Source of the DNA: JAWVYT01 sp046483065
Lineage (GTDB): Bacteria; Gemmatimonadota; Gemmatimonadetes; Longimicrobiales; RSA9
NCBI GenBank assembly: GCA_046483065.1
Contig: JAWODW010000053.1
Location: forward strand, 89,444 to 153,443
Length of the DNA: 64,000 nt
Direction: 5' to 3'
Shown: one piece after another, positions 17,806 to 25,461 of the stretch
Numbering within the stretch: the first letter of the stretch is position 1
How the letters are laid out: each line of letters begins with the position of its first letter
Position numbers and translations under genes: made by a program
The notes under the pieces: generated by a model
Seen by the model: the letters and a program-made list of their open reading frames with translations, nothing else
The model's database searches: none
What the model was told of the DNA's origin: nothing

Positions 17806-18762
17806 CTAACCCAGGATCCGGCGCCGGAACTCCTCGAAGCCTTCCACGTGCGTCAGTTGGCTGTCCACGATGGCCGCCAGCTCCTCGGCCTCCCGCCACT
17901 CGGCTTCGAGCAGCTCGGCCTCGCTCTGCTCGTCGAGCGCCATCCCCAGCGCCAGACGGTCGGGCGCCGCCAGCTCGCCCAGCGCGAGATCCTCCCGGGC
18001 CAGCGAGACGACGAGGCCCTCCGGCCCCTCCGCGCTGTCCACGGCACGGGCCGCACCCTCCACCAGCGACCGGGCCCGGAACCGACGGTTCACGATGGAG
18101 AGCCCGAGGCGGAGGGCGCCCCGGGCCGCCGCGAGGGGGACCGCCACCTGCTCGCCGCACACGCCGCACGCGGCGATGACCGCCGGGCCGTCGGCATCGG
18201 TCAGCCGCACGCCCTGGAACGACCACGGCGCCAGCGCCAGCGGGCCGCCGCACGCGGGGCACGCGTCCGCCAGCGGGACGTGGAGGAACGCGGCCGTGAG
18301 CGTCGGTGCGTCCTCCAGGAACGGGGAGGCGAACCAGCGCTCCTGCTGCGAGTCGACCCCCGTCAGGAGCTGGCCGTACCCCGCGCCGTAGCCGAAGGGT
18401 GTGGTCGGCATCCCGAGGATCACCCGGCGCAGCCAGGCCAGGAGCCCGCCACGTACCGCGGCGGGGAGCAGGTCGCCGTATCGCCAGCCGGCCAGCTCCG
18501 GCCGGGGCGCGCGCCCCACCCGGATGAGCTGCTCTCGCCCCGTGTCCACCAGGTCGAGATGGTCGGTACGGAGCACCGTCCGGCCCGCGTCCCGGGCTCT
18601 CCGCTCCAGCGTCTCCAGCTGCTCCCACCGGTCCTCGAGGGGAACCACGTTCCAGCGGCGGCAGTGGGGGCAGACGCGCCAGAGGCGGCCCAGCCACGGG
18701 TCGTAGGCGGGCCGGGTGCGCTGGTCGAGCGGTCGGTCGCAGAAAAGGCAGTCGATGGCCAT
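17806..18762 (-). CDS. Uncharacterised double zinc-ribbon protein, paralogue A
   Basis: A 318-residue soluble protein with two likely zinc sites: CLFC at 5-8 with CPHC at 31-34, and a later CPAC paired with CGVC. Between them are GRLWRVCPHCRRWNVVPLE and IRVGRAPRPE. The C-terminal quarter is highly charged and helical, ending EEFRRRILG. It is clearly related to the gene at 28462 (319 residues): both have the N-terminal CxxC, the GRLWxVCPxC motif, an RVGRA motif, a second ribbon and an Ala-Leu-Glu-rich tail. The family is unknown to me, and no enzymatic motif is seen. Transcribed away from uridine kinase. Confidence 0.8.
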   Translation of the reverse strand: MAIDCLFCDRPLDQRTRPAYDPWLGRLWRVCPHCRRWNVVPLEDRWEQLETLERRARDAGRTVLRTDHLDLVDTGREQLIRVGRAPRPELAGWRYGDLLPAAVRGGLLAWLRRVILGMPTTPFGYGAGYGQLLTGVDSQQERWFASPFLEDAPTLTAAFLHVPLADACPACGGPLALAPWSFQGVRLTDADGPAVIAACGVCGEQVAVPLAAARGALRLGLSIVNRRFRARSLVEGAARAVDSAEGPEGLVVSLAREDLALGELAAPDRLALGMALDEQSEAELLEAEWREAEELAAIVDSQLTHVEGFEEFRRRILG

Positions 18763-18809
18763 GAATTCAATCTATCACGGCATGGGCGGCATGCGGGGAC
18801 GGCATGCGG

Positions 18810-18961
18810 GGACGGTGTTCCATTCGCCAGTTGCCCTCGGCCCAAGGGCCCAGCTACCCGTAGCCTGGCCGAAAAGAACAATTCTGTTCCTACCATTTTA
18901 CCGCTGACGACCACCGCCCGATTACGCGTTGGGTCATCAACTGGCAATTCAAACACCGTCC
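18810..18961. repeat. Palindromic (MITE-like) intergenic element
   Basis: The region between the zinc-ribbon gene and udk carries 24-base imperfect inverted repeats at 18810-18833 and 18938-18961 (20 of 24 positions match; both ends begin GGACGGTGTT when read inward). Outside the left arm, GGCATGCGGGGAC occurs twice in tandem (from about 18788), and AAACACCGTCCGC occurs twice near the right arm. No gene is present. The structure resembles a small non-autonomous element or a long regulatory hairpin. It fills most of the 284-base divergent promoter region of udk. Confidence 0.55.
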
Positions 18962-19046
18962 GCAGACGAAACACCGTCCGCGTCCGCGGGCGGCGCGTGG
19001 CAATCCCCGCCTTGCTCCCACTCGTCCGCCTCGGCAACTTCTTGAC

Positions 19047-19694
19047 ATGGGTAGCCGCACCGATGCTCCCGTCTTGATCGGCGTAGCCGGTGGCAGCGGA
19101 TCCGGGAAGACTACAGTGGTCCGACGGATCGTCGAGGCCATCGGGCACGGCGACGTGGTGGTCCTCCACCACGACTCGTATTACCGGGACGGATCACACC
19201 TCCCCATGGAGGAGCGGGTCAAGGTCAATTACGACCACCCGGACTCCCTGGAGACCGGGCTCCTGATCGAGCACCTGGAGGCGCTCCTCGACGGTCGGGC
19301 CATCGAGATGCCCGTCTACGACTTCTCCCGACACGTCCGCCGTTCCGAGACGCAGACGGTGGAGTCCCGACCGGTGATCATCCTCGACGGGATCCTCATC
19401 CTCTGGGACCGGCGGCTCCGGGAGCTCATGGACGTGAAGCTCTTCGTGGACGCCGATGCCGATGTACGCCTCGGCCGGCGCCTCCGCCGGGACATGGAGG
19501 AGCGCGACCGGTCGCCCGACGGCGTCCTCAGCCAGTACATGGCCACCGTCCGCCCCATGCACCTGGAGTTCGTGGAGCCGAGCAAGCGGTACGCCGACGT
19601 GATCCTCCCGCGGGGCGGCTTCAACGAGGTGGGCGTCGGGATGGTGATCAGCACCATCCGGTCGGCGCTGCAGGGGCGGTCGGTGTCGGTGTGA
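19047..19694 (+). CDS. udk: Uridine kinase
   Basis: Phosphorylates uridine and cytidine to their monophosphates in pyrimidine salvage, in the cytosol. The 215-residue length is typical. P-loop GVAGGSGSGKTT at about 12-23; the nucleoside-binding region HHDSYYRD, NYDHPDSLE and PVYDFSRHVR; then the lid segment RRLRRDMEERDRS and a C-terminal HLEFVEPSKRYADVILPRGG, all as in Udk. It is monocistronic: the upstream gene diverges and a palindromic element lies downstream. Confidence 0.95.
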   Translation: MGSRTDAPVLIGVAGGSGSGKTTVVRRIVEAIGHGDVVVLHHDSYYRDGSHLPMEERVKVNYDHPDSLETGLLIEHLEALLDGRAIEMPVYDFSRHVRRSETQTVESRPVIILDGILILWDRRLRELMDVKLFVDADADVRLGRRLRRDMEERDRSPDGVLSQYMATVRPMHLEFVEPSKRYADVILPRGGFNEVGVGMVISTIRSALQGRSVSV

Positions 19695-20122
19695 GGCCCG
19701 CTCCACCTGGCTTGCGGATTCCACGTCCTGCGCGCCGCTTCACGCCAAGGCGCGAAGCACAGCTTGAAGACGCGAAGACCGGCGATCTCACGCGAAGGCG
19801 CGAAGCCGCGAAGGGTCCTTGGGGATTACGCCGGGCGGCCGGACGTTCGCGACGAACCCGAAGCTCACCGGCTCACAACAAACTGAACGGATGCCTGAAC
19901 TCGCCCCCACCCCGCGTTGCTCGATGCACCCTTCGCGACCTTCGCGCCTTCGCGTGCACCGTAGTTGGCCGTTCTTCGCGGCTCCGCGGTTCTCGGCGTC
20001 TTGCCGTGTATCCGAGAGCAGCCGTGCCGCGAAGACATGATCGCGCCCCCAACGTCGACGCCCGTTGTCGCGTCCTATGAATGACGCCAACGCTCGAACC
20101 TGACGAAATCGGAGATCCAATC
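19695..20122. repeat. Intergenic palindromic repeat element, copy A
   Basis: No gene is seen between udk and the BNR gene. A nearly perfect inverted repeat bounds its core: 19789-19815 begins CACGCGAAGGCGCGAAG, and 19929-19956 is its complement (about 26 of 28, one gap). Further CGCGAAG units occur to the left. The middle has GTTCGCGACGAACCCGAAG followed by CGGCTCA; a similar order occurs in the second copy at 37714-38042. The element sits upstream of an exported-protein gene in both places. Confidence 0.6.
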
Positions 20123-22855
20123 GTGAAATACCCACGCGCCGTCTTCTTCTCGATCCTGGCCCTGGCATCGGCGGTCGTGGCCGTGCCCGCCCCGGCTGCT
20201 GCCCAGGACGCTGATCAGAGCACCGACCCGGGCGTCCTGACCGACGAGGTCCTGGAGCCGTTCTCGTTCCGCCTCATCGGTCCGGCCAACCACTCGGGCC
20301 GGGTCACGGCCATCGCGGTGCCCGAGGGCACGAGCGGGAAGACGGCCTACGTCGGGTTCGCGGGAGGCGGCGTGTGGAAGACCACCGACCACGGCGTCTC
20401 CTGGCGTCCGATCTTCGACGATCAGCCGTTCAACGGGATCGGCGATGTGGCGGTATCGGCGTCGGACCCGGACGTGCTGTGGGTGGGGCTGGGCGAGCGG
20501 AACTCCCTGCGGTCCAACTCCTGGGGCAACGGCGTCTACAAGAGCACGAACGGCGGCGGGAGCTGGGAGCACATGGGGCTGGACGAGACCCGTGAGACGG
20601 GCCGGATCGTGGTCCACCCCGACGACCCGGACGTGGTCTGGGTCGCCGCCCTGGGCCACCTGTGGGGCGCGAACCCGGAGCGGGGCGTCTACAAGACCAC
20701 CGATGGCGGCGACACGTGGGAGCAGGTCCTGTTCGTGAACGACACCACGGGCTTCGTGGACCTGAAGATGGACCCCCGTGACCCCGACGTCCTCTACGCC
20801 GCCGGCTGGCACCGGATCCGGTGGGGCGGCGGGAAGATGGAGGGCGCCGGTGCGGGGAGCGGGATCTGGAAGACCGCGGATGGCGGGTCGAGCTGGACCC
20901 GTCTCGACGACCCGGAGGGCAGCCGCGGGCTGCCGGCGTCGGGGAAGATGGGCCGGATCGGGCTCGGCATCGCGCCCAGCCAGCCGGACCGGCTCTACGC
21001 GGTGATCCAGGACGCCAGCAGTGCGTACAGCCCCACCGTTTCCATCACCGGCGGCATCTACCGGAGCGATGACGCCGGTGAAAGCTGGCGCCAGGTCCAT
21101 GACGTCTCGCCCCATCCGGACTACTTCTACAACGAGGTGTGGATCGACCCGAACGACGCCGACCGGGTCTACCTGGCCGGCACGTGGATGGCCCTCACCG
21201 AGGATGGCGGCACCACCTTCGAGACGGTCCGGCTGCGGGGCGTGCACGTGGACCACCACGCCCTCTGGATCGACCCGGCCGACAGCGACCACATGATCGT
21301 GGGCAACGACGGCGGGATCTACATCTCGTGGGACCGGGGCGGCAGCTGGCGGCACATCGCCATGCCCACGGGTCAGTACTACGAGGTCAGCGTGGACAGC
21401 ACCAAGACCCCGTACTACGTCTGCGGCGGGACGCAGGACAACGGCACGTGGTGCGGCCCGAGCCGGACCCGGGAGCGCGCGGGGATCACCACCCACGACT
21501 GGTACAGCATCTACGGCGGTGACGGGTTCGTCAGCCACGTGAGCGTGGACAGCCCGCGGATCTTCTACGCCGAGTCGCAGTACGGGAACATCGGGAGACG
21601 GAACGCCGCCACCTGGGAGACCCGGCGTCTCCAGCCCCACTCGGAGGACGCCGGCTACCTGAGCGGCTACGAGTTCCGCTGGGACTGGAACACGCCGTTC
21701 ATCATCAGCGAGCACGACCCGACCACCCTCTACCTGGGCGGCAACTACCTCTTCCGGCTCCACGACCGGGGGAAGTCGTGGAGCACCCTCGGCCCCGACA
21801 TGACCCGCGGGAACCGGTACGACCCGGCGCCCGACAGCGCCCACACCTCTTACCGGTCGCTCCACTCGGTGGCCGAGTCCACCCTCACCGCCGACCGGCT
21901 GTGGACGGGATCCAACGACGGGCTGATCTGGACCAGCGAGGACGGCGGCGAGAGCTGGACCCGGGTCAACGACAACCTTCCGGACCAGGAGCCGCAGCAC
22001 TGCTGGGTGGCGGAGATCGAGGCCAGCCACCACAGCGCCGAGCGGGCCTACGTGACCCACGACTGCCACCGCCGCGACGACTATCGGCCCTACGTCTACC
22101 GGACCGATGACGGCGGTGAGACGTGGACGAGCATCAGCGGCGACCTCCCGGAGGACGCCGGCAGCTGGGTCATCCGCGAGAGCTGGGTCGACCCGGACGT
22201 CCTCTTCGTGGGGAACGAGCGGGGCGTATACATGACCATCGACGGCGGGGAGCACTGGAACCGCCTGAAGAGCGGGCTGCCCACCGTGGGCGTACGGGAC
22301 ATGAACTTCGCCTACGCCGAGCAGGACCTGGTGGTGGGCACGTTCGGCCGGAGCATCTACGTGCTGGACATCAGCGCGCTCCAGACGCTCTCCGACTCGG
22401 TCCTGGCCGAGCCCGCACACCTATTCCCCGTGGAGGACGGCCGGATCTACAACCCGATCAGCACCTACGCCTCCAACGGCGAGTTCTTCACGGCACCCAA
22501 CCCGCCGTACGGCGTGACCATCACCTACTGGCTGTCGGAGGACCTGGGCCAGGAGGCCCGGCTGACCGTCCGTCGTCTCGACGATGAGGCGGAGCCCGGC
22601 GCCGAAGGAGCCGGCAACGAGACCGTGGCCCGGCTCTCCGGGAGTGGTCGTCCCGGCATGCACCAGGTCACGTGGGACTACACCCTCTCCGAGCCCCGGC
22701 CACGGGAGCTGGGCGACCCGGAGAGCCGGAGCGAGCTCCAGGAGGCGGAGCCCGGACTCTACGAGATCCGGTGGACAGCGGGCGAGAAGACCATGACCCG
22801 CACGTTCCGGGTGGAGAAGGGCTGGGTGGAAGACGTACCCGGCCGGGTGAAGTAG
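20123..22855 (+). CDS. Secreted BNR/Asp-box (sortilin VPS10-like) propeller protein
   Basis: A 910-residue exported beta-propeller protein. GTG 20123 follows GGAG and begins directly with a signal peptide (VKYPRAVFFSILALASAVVAV ending PAAAQ). The body holds at least ten Asp-box motifs of the form S/T-x-D-x-G-x-x-W, such as TTDHGVSW, TTDGGDTW, SEDGGESW and TDDGGETW, the hallmark of sortilin-like and sialidase-like propellers. The C-terminal 180 residues form a beta-sandwich-like region with PYGVTITYWL. No sialidase catalytic arginine cluster is evident, so binding or surface function is likelier than hydrolysis. Often annotated as a glycosyl hydrolase in databases; I would not adopt that. Confidence 0.85.
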   Translation: MKYPRAVFFSILALASAVVAVPAPAAAQDADQSTDPGVLTDEVLEPFSFRLIGPANHSGRVTAIAVPEGTSGKTAYVGFAGGGVWKTTDHGVSWRPIFDDQPFNGIGDVAVSASDPDVLWVGLGERNSLRSNSWGNGVYKSTNGGGSWEHMGLDETRETGRIVVHPDDPDVVWVAALGHLWGANPERGVYKTTDGGDTWEQVLFVNDTTGFVDLKMDPRDPDVLYAAGWHRIRWGGGKMEGAGAGSGIWKTADGGSSWTRLDDPEGSRGLPASGKMGRIGLGIAPSQPDRLYAVIQDASSAYSPTVSITGGIYRSDDAGESWRQVHDVSPHPDYFYNEVWIDPNDADRVYLAGTWMALTEDGGTTFETVRLRGVHVDHHALWIDPADSDHMIVGNDGGIYISWDRGGSWRHIAMPTGQYYEVSVDSTKTPYYVCGGTQDNGTWCGPSRTRERAGITTHDWYSIYGGDGFVSHVSVDSPRIFYAESQYGNIGRRNAATWETRRLQPHSEDAGYLSGYEFRWDWNTPFIISEHDPTTLYLGGNYLFRLHDRGKSWSTLGPDMTRGNRYDPAPDSAHTSYRSLHSVAESTLTADRLWTGSNDGLIWTSEDGGESWTRVNDNLPDQEPQHCWVAEIEASHHSAERAYVTHDCHRRDDYRPYVYRTDDGGETWTSISGDLPEDAGSWVIRESWVDPDVLFVGNERGVYMTIDGGEHWNRLKSGLPTVGVRDMNFAYAEQDLVVGTFGRSIYVLDISALQTLSDSVLAEPAHLFPVEDGRIYNPISTYASNGEFFTAPNPPYGVTITYWLSEDLGQEARLTVRRLDDEAEPGAEGAGNETVARLSGSGRPGMHQVTWDYTLSEPRPRELGDPESRSELQEAEPGLYEIRWTAGEKTMTRTFRVEKGWVEDVPGRVK

Positions 22856-22856
22856 C

Positions 22857-22940
22857 ATGAGACGGATGCGGAGGATCGACCTGGCCGTGGGGCTCGAGCT
22901 CGGCTTCACCAGCGGCCTGACGCTCCACATCTACTTCTGA
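22857..22940 (+). CDS. Possible 27-residue membrane peptide
   Basis: A short open frame starts one base after the stop of the BNR gene: MRRMRRIDLAVGLELGFTSG and then LTLHIYF. It has a basic N-terminus and one hydrophobic stretch. No separate ribosome-binding site is obvious beyond upstream GGGTGAAG. It may be translated by coupling, or may be chance. Confidence 0.3.
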   Translation: MRRMRRIDLAVGLELGFTSGLTLHIYF

Positions 22941-23066
22941 GCCCGGGTCGCCCCGCCCGGCACGGTCCCCGCGGCCCCCGGTCCCTTCCATCGGCCCGGG
23001 GCCACGTACTACCTTCATCCCTGTACGAAGCCCGGCAGGACCCTACCCGTTCCCCAGGAGGAACTC

Positions 23067-23702
23067 ATGCGACGTACCCTCGCCCTCTTCGCGGCGGTGG
23101 CAGCGCTCATCGCCGCGCCCGACCTCGACGCCCAGGAGCTGCCCGATGGCTGGGCCATGCGGTTCGACCGGCCGAGCGCCGGTGCCGACATGGTGGACTT
23201 CCGGGTCATGGAGCCCGGCTGGCACGTGACCACCGGCCGCGCCGGTGCGGCCATCTTCTGGCAGCCCGGGATGACGGCCGAGGGCGACTATCGCTTCTCC
23301 ACGGCCATGCACCTCTTCGACCCCGCCTCCCACGCCGAGGCCTTCGGGCTCTTCGTCGCCGGTGACGACCTCGAAAGCGCGAACCAGGAATACCTGTACT
23401 TCCTGGTCCGGCAGACCGGCGAGTACCTGATCAAGCGTCGGGTTGGGTCGGAGACGGAGGACGTGGTGGGTTGGACCGCCCACGCCGCCATCCCCGAGAT
23501 GGCGCCCGGTGCCGAAGAATCGACGGAGTACGATCTCGCCGTGGAGGTCGACGGGGCCGAGGCGCGGTTCCTGGTGAACGGCGCCGTGGTCCATACCCTG
23601 TCCACCGACGCGGTGGACGCCGGCGGCCAGGTCGGGATCCGGGTGAACCACATGCTCGACCTCCATATCGAGCAGCTGGAATTGACGCGCTCCGGTATGT
23701 AG
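23067..23702 (+). CDS. Secreted concanavalin-like (DUF1080-type) protein, hypothetical
   Basis: A 211-residue exported protein with a cleavable signal (RRTLALFAAVAALIAAPDLDAQ). The mature part looks like an all-beta jelly roll: WHVTTGRAGAAIFWQPG, YRFSTAMHLFD, EAFGLFVAGDDL, QEYLYFLVRQTGEYLIKRR and a final VGIRVNHMLDLHIEQLEL strand, the pattern of laminin-G/DUF1080-type domains that bind or cleave glycans. Catalytic residues cannot be assigned, so activity is unknown. The ATG follows AGGAGGAAC, and a strong hairpin follows the stop. Confidence 0.7.
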   Translation: MRRTLALFAAVAALIAAPDLDAQELPDGWAMRFDRPSAGADMVDFRVMEPGWHVTTGRAGAAIFWQPGMTAEGDYRFSTAMHLFDPASHAEAFGLFVAGDDLESANQEYLYFLVRQTGEYLIKRRVGSETEDVVGWTAHAAIPEMAPGAEESTEYDLAVEVDGAEARFLVNGAVVHTLSTDAVDAGGQVGIRVNHMLDLHIEQLELTRSGM

Positions 23703-23716
23703 GGAGAAAGACGAGA

Positions 23717-23746
23717 CCCCCGCCGAGGATCGCTCCTCGACGGGGG
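23717..23746. terminator. Strong hairpin, probable bidirectional terminator
   Basis: A 13-base-pair stem with one mismatch: the left arm begins CCCCCG and ends GAGGA, the loop is TCGC, and the right arm ends CGGGGG. It lies between the convergent secreted-protein gene (ends 23702) and hsp20 (ends 23811). No T-run follows, so termination may be factor-assisted. Confidence 0.6.
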
Positions 23747-23810
23747 CCCATCCCCCCTGCCAAAGGTCGGGTACGGCGGCGGCTGCCGCCCGCACCCGTC
23801 GTACGAGTGG

Positions 23811-24254
23811 TCAGCTCACGTCACGGCCACCCGACGTGATCTCGATCTTCCGGCCCTTGGCTTCCTCGGCCTTCGGGATCGATACCGTCAGGATCCCGTC
23901 CTCGTAGTTCGCGGTGATGTTGTTCGGGTCCACCGCACGGGGCAGCGTGAACTTGCGGGTGAAGGAGCCCCAGCGCCGCTCGTAGAGCAGGCCCTGCGTG
24001 TTCTCGTCCTTCTGCTCCTCCTTCTTCTCGCCCTGGATCGTGAGGACGCCGTCCTCCAGCTCGATGTCGATGTCCTCGTGCTTCATCCCCGGCAGCTCCG
24101 CCGTCAGCACCAACGCGTCCGGCGTCTCTTCCACGTCCACCGGCGGGCTCCACAGGTCGCTCGAGCCGCCGAAGACGCTGTCCAGCTCACGCGCAAGACG
24201 GTTCATCTCGGTCAATGGCGACCGCGACCGCGTTGCAACAGGCATCCGTACCAT
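23811..24254 (-). CDS. hsp20: Small heat shock protein Hsp20
   Basis: ATP-independent chaperone that holds unfolding proteins. 147 residues: N-terminal arm with PLTEMNRLARELDSVFG, alpha-crystallin domain (about 40-135) starting WSPPVDVEETPDALVLTAEL and ending with the conserved ANYEDGILTVSIPK, then a short tail. The ATG at 24254 is chosen because GGAGGG lies upstream at correct spacing; an upstream in-frame ATG at 24266 overlaps that site. The I-x-I/V tail motif appears as KIEIT. No CIRCE element is seen upstream. Confidence 0.95.
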   Translation of the reverse strand: MVRMPVATRSRSPLTEMNRLARELDSVFGGSSDLWSPPVDVEETPDALVLTAELPGMKHEDIDIELEDGVLTIQGEKKEEQKDENTQGLLYERRWGSFTRKFTLPRAVDPNNITANYEDGILTVSIPKAEEAKGRKIEITSGGRDVS

Positions 24255-24278
24255 TTTTCCCTCCATGGTTGTAGGTCC

Positions 24279-24306
24279 GTTATTCAGGTTTTCGCTTCTC
24301 TGTCAG
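24279..24306 (-). promoter_or_regulatory. Candidate promoter of hsp20
   Basis: Read on the minus strand, CTGACA and AATAAC are separated by 16 bases, about 25 bases upstream of the hsp20 start codon. Both are close to sigma-70 boxes, but the spacing is short, so this is tentative. The rest of 24307-24603 holds no gene, RNA or clear repeat that I can see. Confidence 0.35.
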
Positions 24307-24603
24307 CTGCGCCGGGTGTCCGGCGCGTTGCCGCCCGTAAGAAGGAGCATCAGTCATGCCAGGTGGTTTCCGCCAGATTGGCAGGGATGACATGCGAAGA
24401 CCTGCGGGCTGAATGCACGCATGGCGGACCGTCTGCCGGATTGGAAGACGCAACGGCGGATGGAGCCGGCTCGCCGGCCGGCTTCGTCGCGTCTTCGGGT
24501 GCAACGGAGGGTGGCTTGTCCGGCCACGGTGCGAAGCGCCCGGATGCCGGACGCACCGGCGTCGTCGCTTGCCGGTCCCGGTAAACGCCGTCATCTTCGC
24601 GCC

Positions 24604-25344
24604 ATGGAAATGAGAGAGCATTACGTGGCGTCGGGCCACTGGCTGTTCCGGCGACGGAGCTGGCTGCCCCTGATCCCGTTCGTCTTCGTCATCATCGGGC
24701 TGGTAGGCTACGAGTACCCGTCGGGGAGCCGGTCGCTGCATCACGCCTGGGGCGTCTTCTGTCTCCTGGTGGGGCTGTTCGGCGTGGGGATCCGGGCGCT
24801 GACCGTCGGATACATCGCCGGCGGGACCTCGGGCCGGAACCGCTCGCGCCAGGTGGCGGAGACGCTGAATACCCGGGGGATCTACTCCGTGGTGCGTCAC
24901 CCACTGTACCTGGGTAACTACTTCATGTGGCTGGGCGCCGCGCTCCTGCCCCGTGACCCCTGGGTGGTGCTGGTGGTAACACTCGTGTTCTGGCTCTACT
25001 ACGAGCGCATCATGACCGCCGAGGAAGACTTCCTCCGCGGCAAGTTCGGTGAGGCGTTCGAGGAGTGGGCCGCGCGGACGCCGGCGTTCATCCCGGCGCT
25101 GGGCCGGTGGCGGTCGGAGGACCGGCCGTTCTCCTTCCGGATGATCCTTCGCCGGGAGCACTCCGGGGTGTACGGCCTGATCGCCACCATCTGTGTGCTG
25201 GCCCAGGCGGCCGACATGGTGGCCGCCGGCGAGCTGCGGATCGATCCGTTCTGGGCGTGGCTGTTCGGCGTGGCCACGGTGCTGCTCGGGCTCGTGGTGG
25301 CGCTGAAGCGTTACACCGACCTTCTCGAAGTCACCGACCGGTAG
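24604..25344 (+). CDS. Isoprenylcysteine methyltransferase-like membrane protein
   Basis: A 246-residue polytopic membrane protein related to ICMT/PEMT-type methyltransferases. Two N-terminal helices (SWLPLIPFVFVIIGLVGY; FCLLVGLFGVGIRAL) precede the signature GIYSVVRHPLYLGNYFMWLG and the later EEDFLRGKFGEAFEEWA, which form the S-adenosylmethionine pocket in this family. Two further helices (VYGLIATICVLAQAADM; FWAWLFGVATVLLGLVVAL) extend the C-terminus. The methyl acceptor is unknown; bacteria lack prenylated proteins of the eukaryotic type, so a lipid or small molecule is likely. The ATG at 24604 begins the conserved part. Confidence 0.82.
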   Translation: MEMREHYVASGHWLFRRRSWLPLIPFVFVIIGLVGYEYPSGSRSLHHAWGVFCLLVGLFGVGIRALTVGYIAGGTSGRNRSRQVAETLNTRGIYSVVRHPLYLGNYFMWLGAALLPRDPWVVLVVTLVFWLYYERIMTAEEDFLRGKFGEAFEEWAARTPAFIPALGRWRSEDRPFSFRMILRREHSGVYGLIATICVLAQAADMVAAGELRIDPFWAWLFGVATVLLGLVVALKRYTDLLEVTDR

Positions 25345-25461
25345 GGGCCCCGGTACCGATCGTGCGCGGTGACGACGTCGGAAGGCCGGGCCGCCGTCGC
25401 TGGCGCACGGTCTGACGCGTTCCTAGCTTGGAGAGTCCGACACCAGCCCCCGGGAGGTTCC

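Noticed and set aside
20123..22855. Sialidase or other glycosyl hydrolase
   Set aside because: Asp-box repeats alone indicate the propeller fold; I cannot place the arginine triad or other catalytic residues.
23811..24266. ATG 24266 as the hsp20 start
   Set aside because: That codon overlaps the GGAGGG that best serves the ATG at 24254, so the downstream start is preferred.
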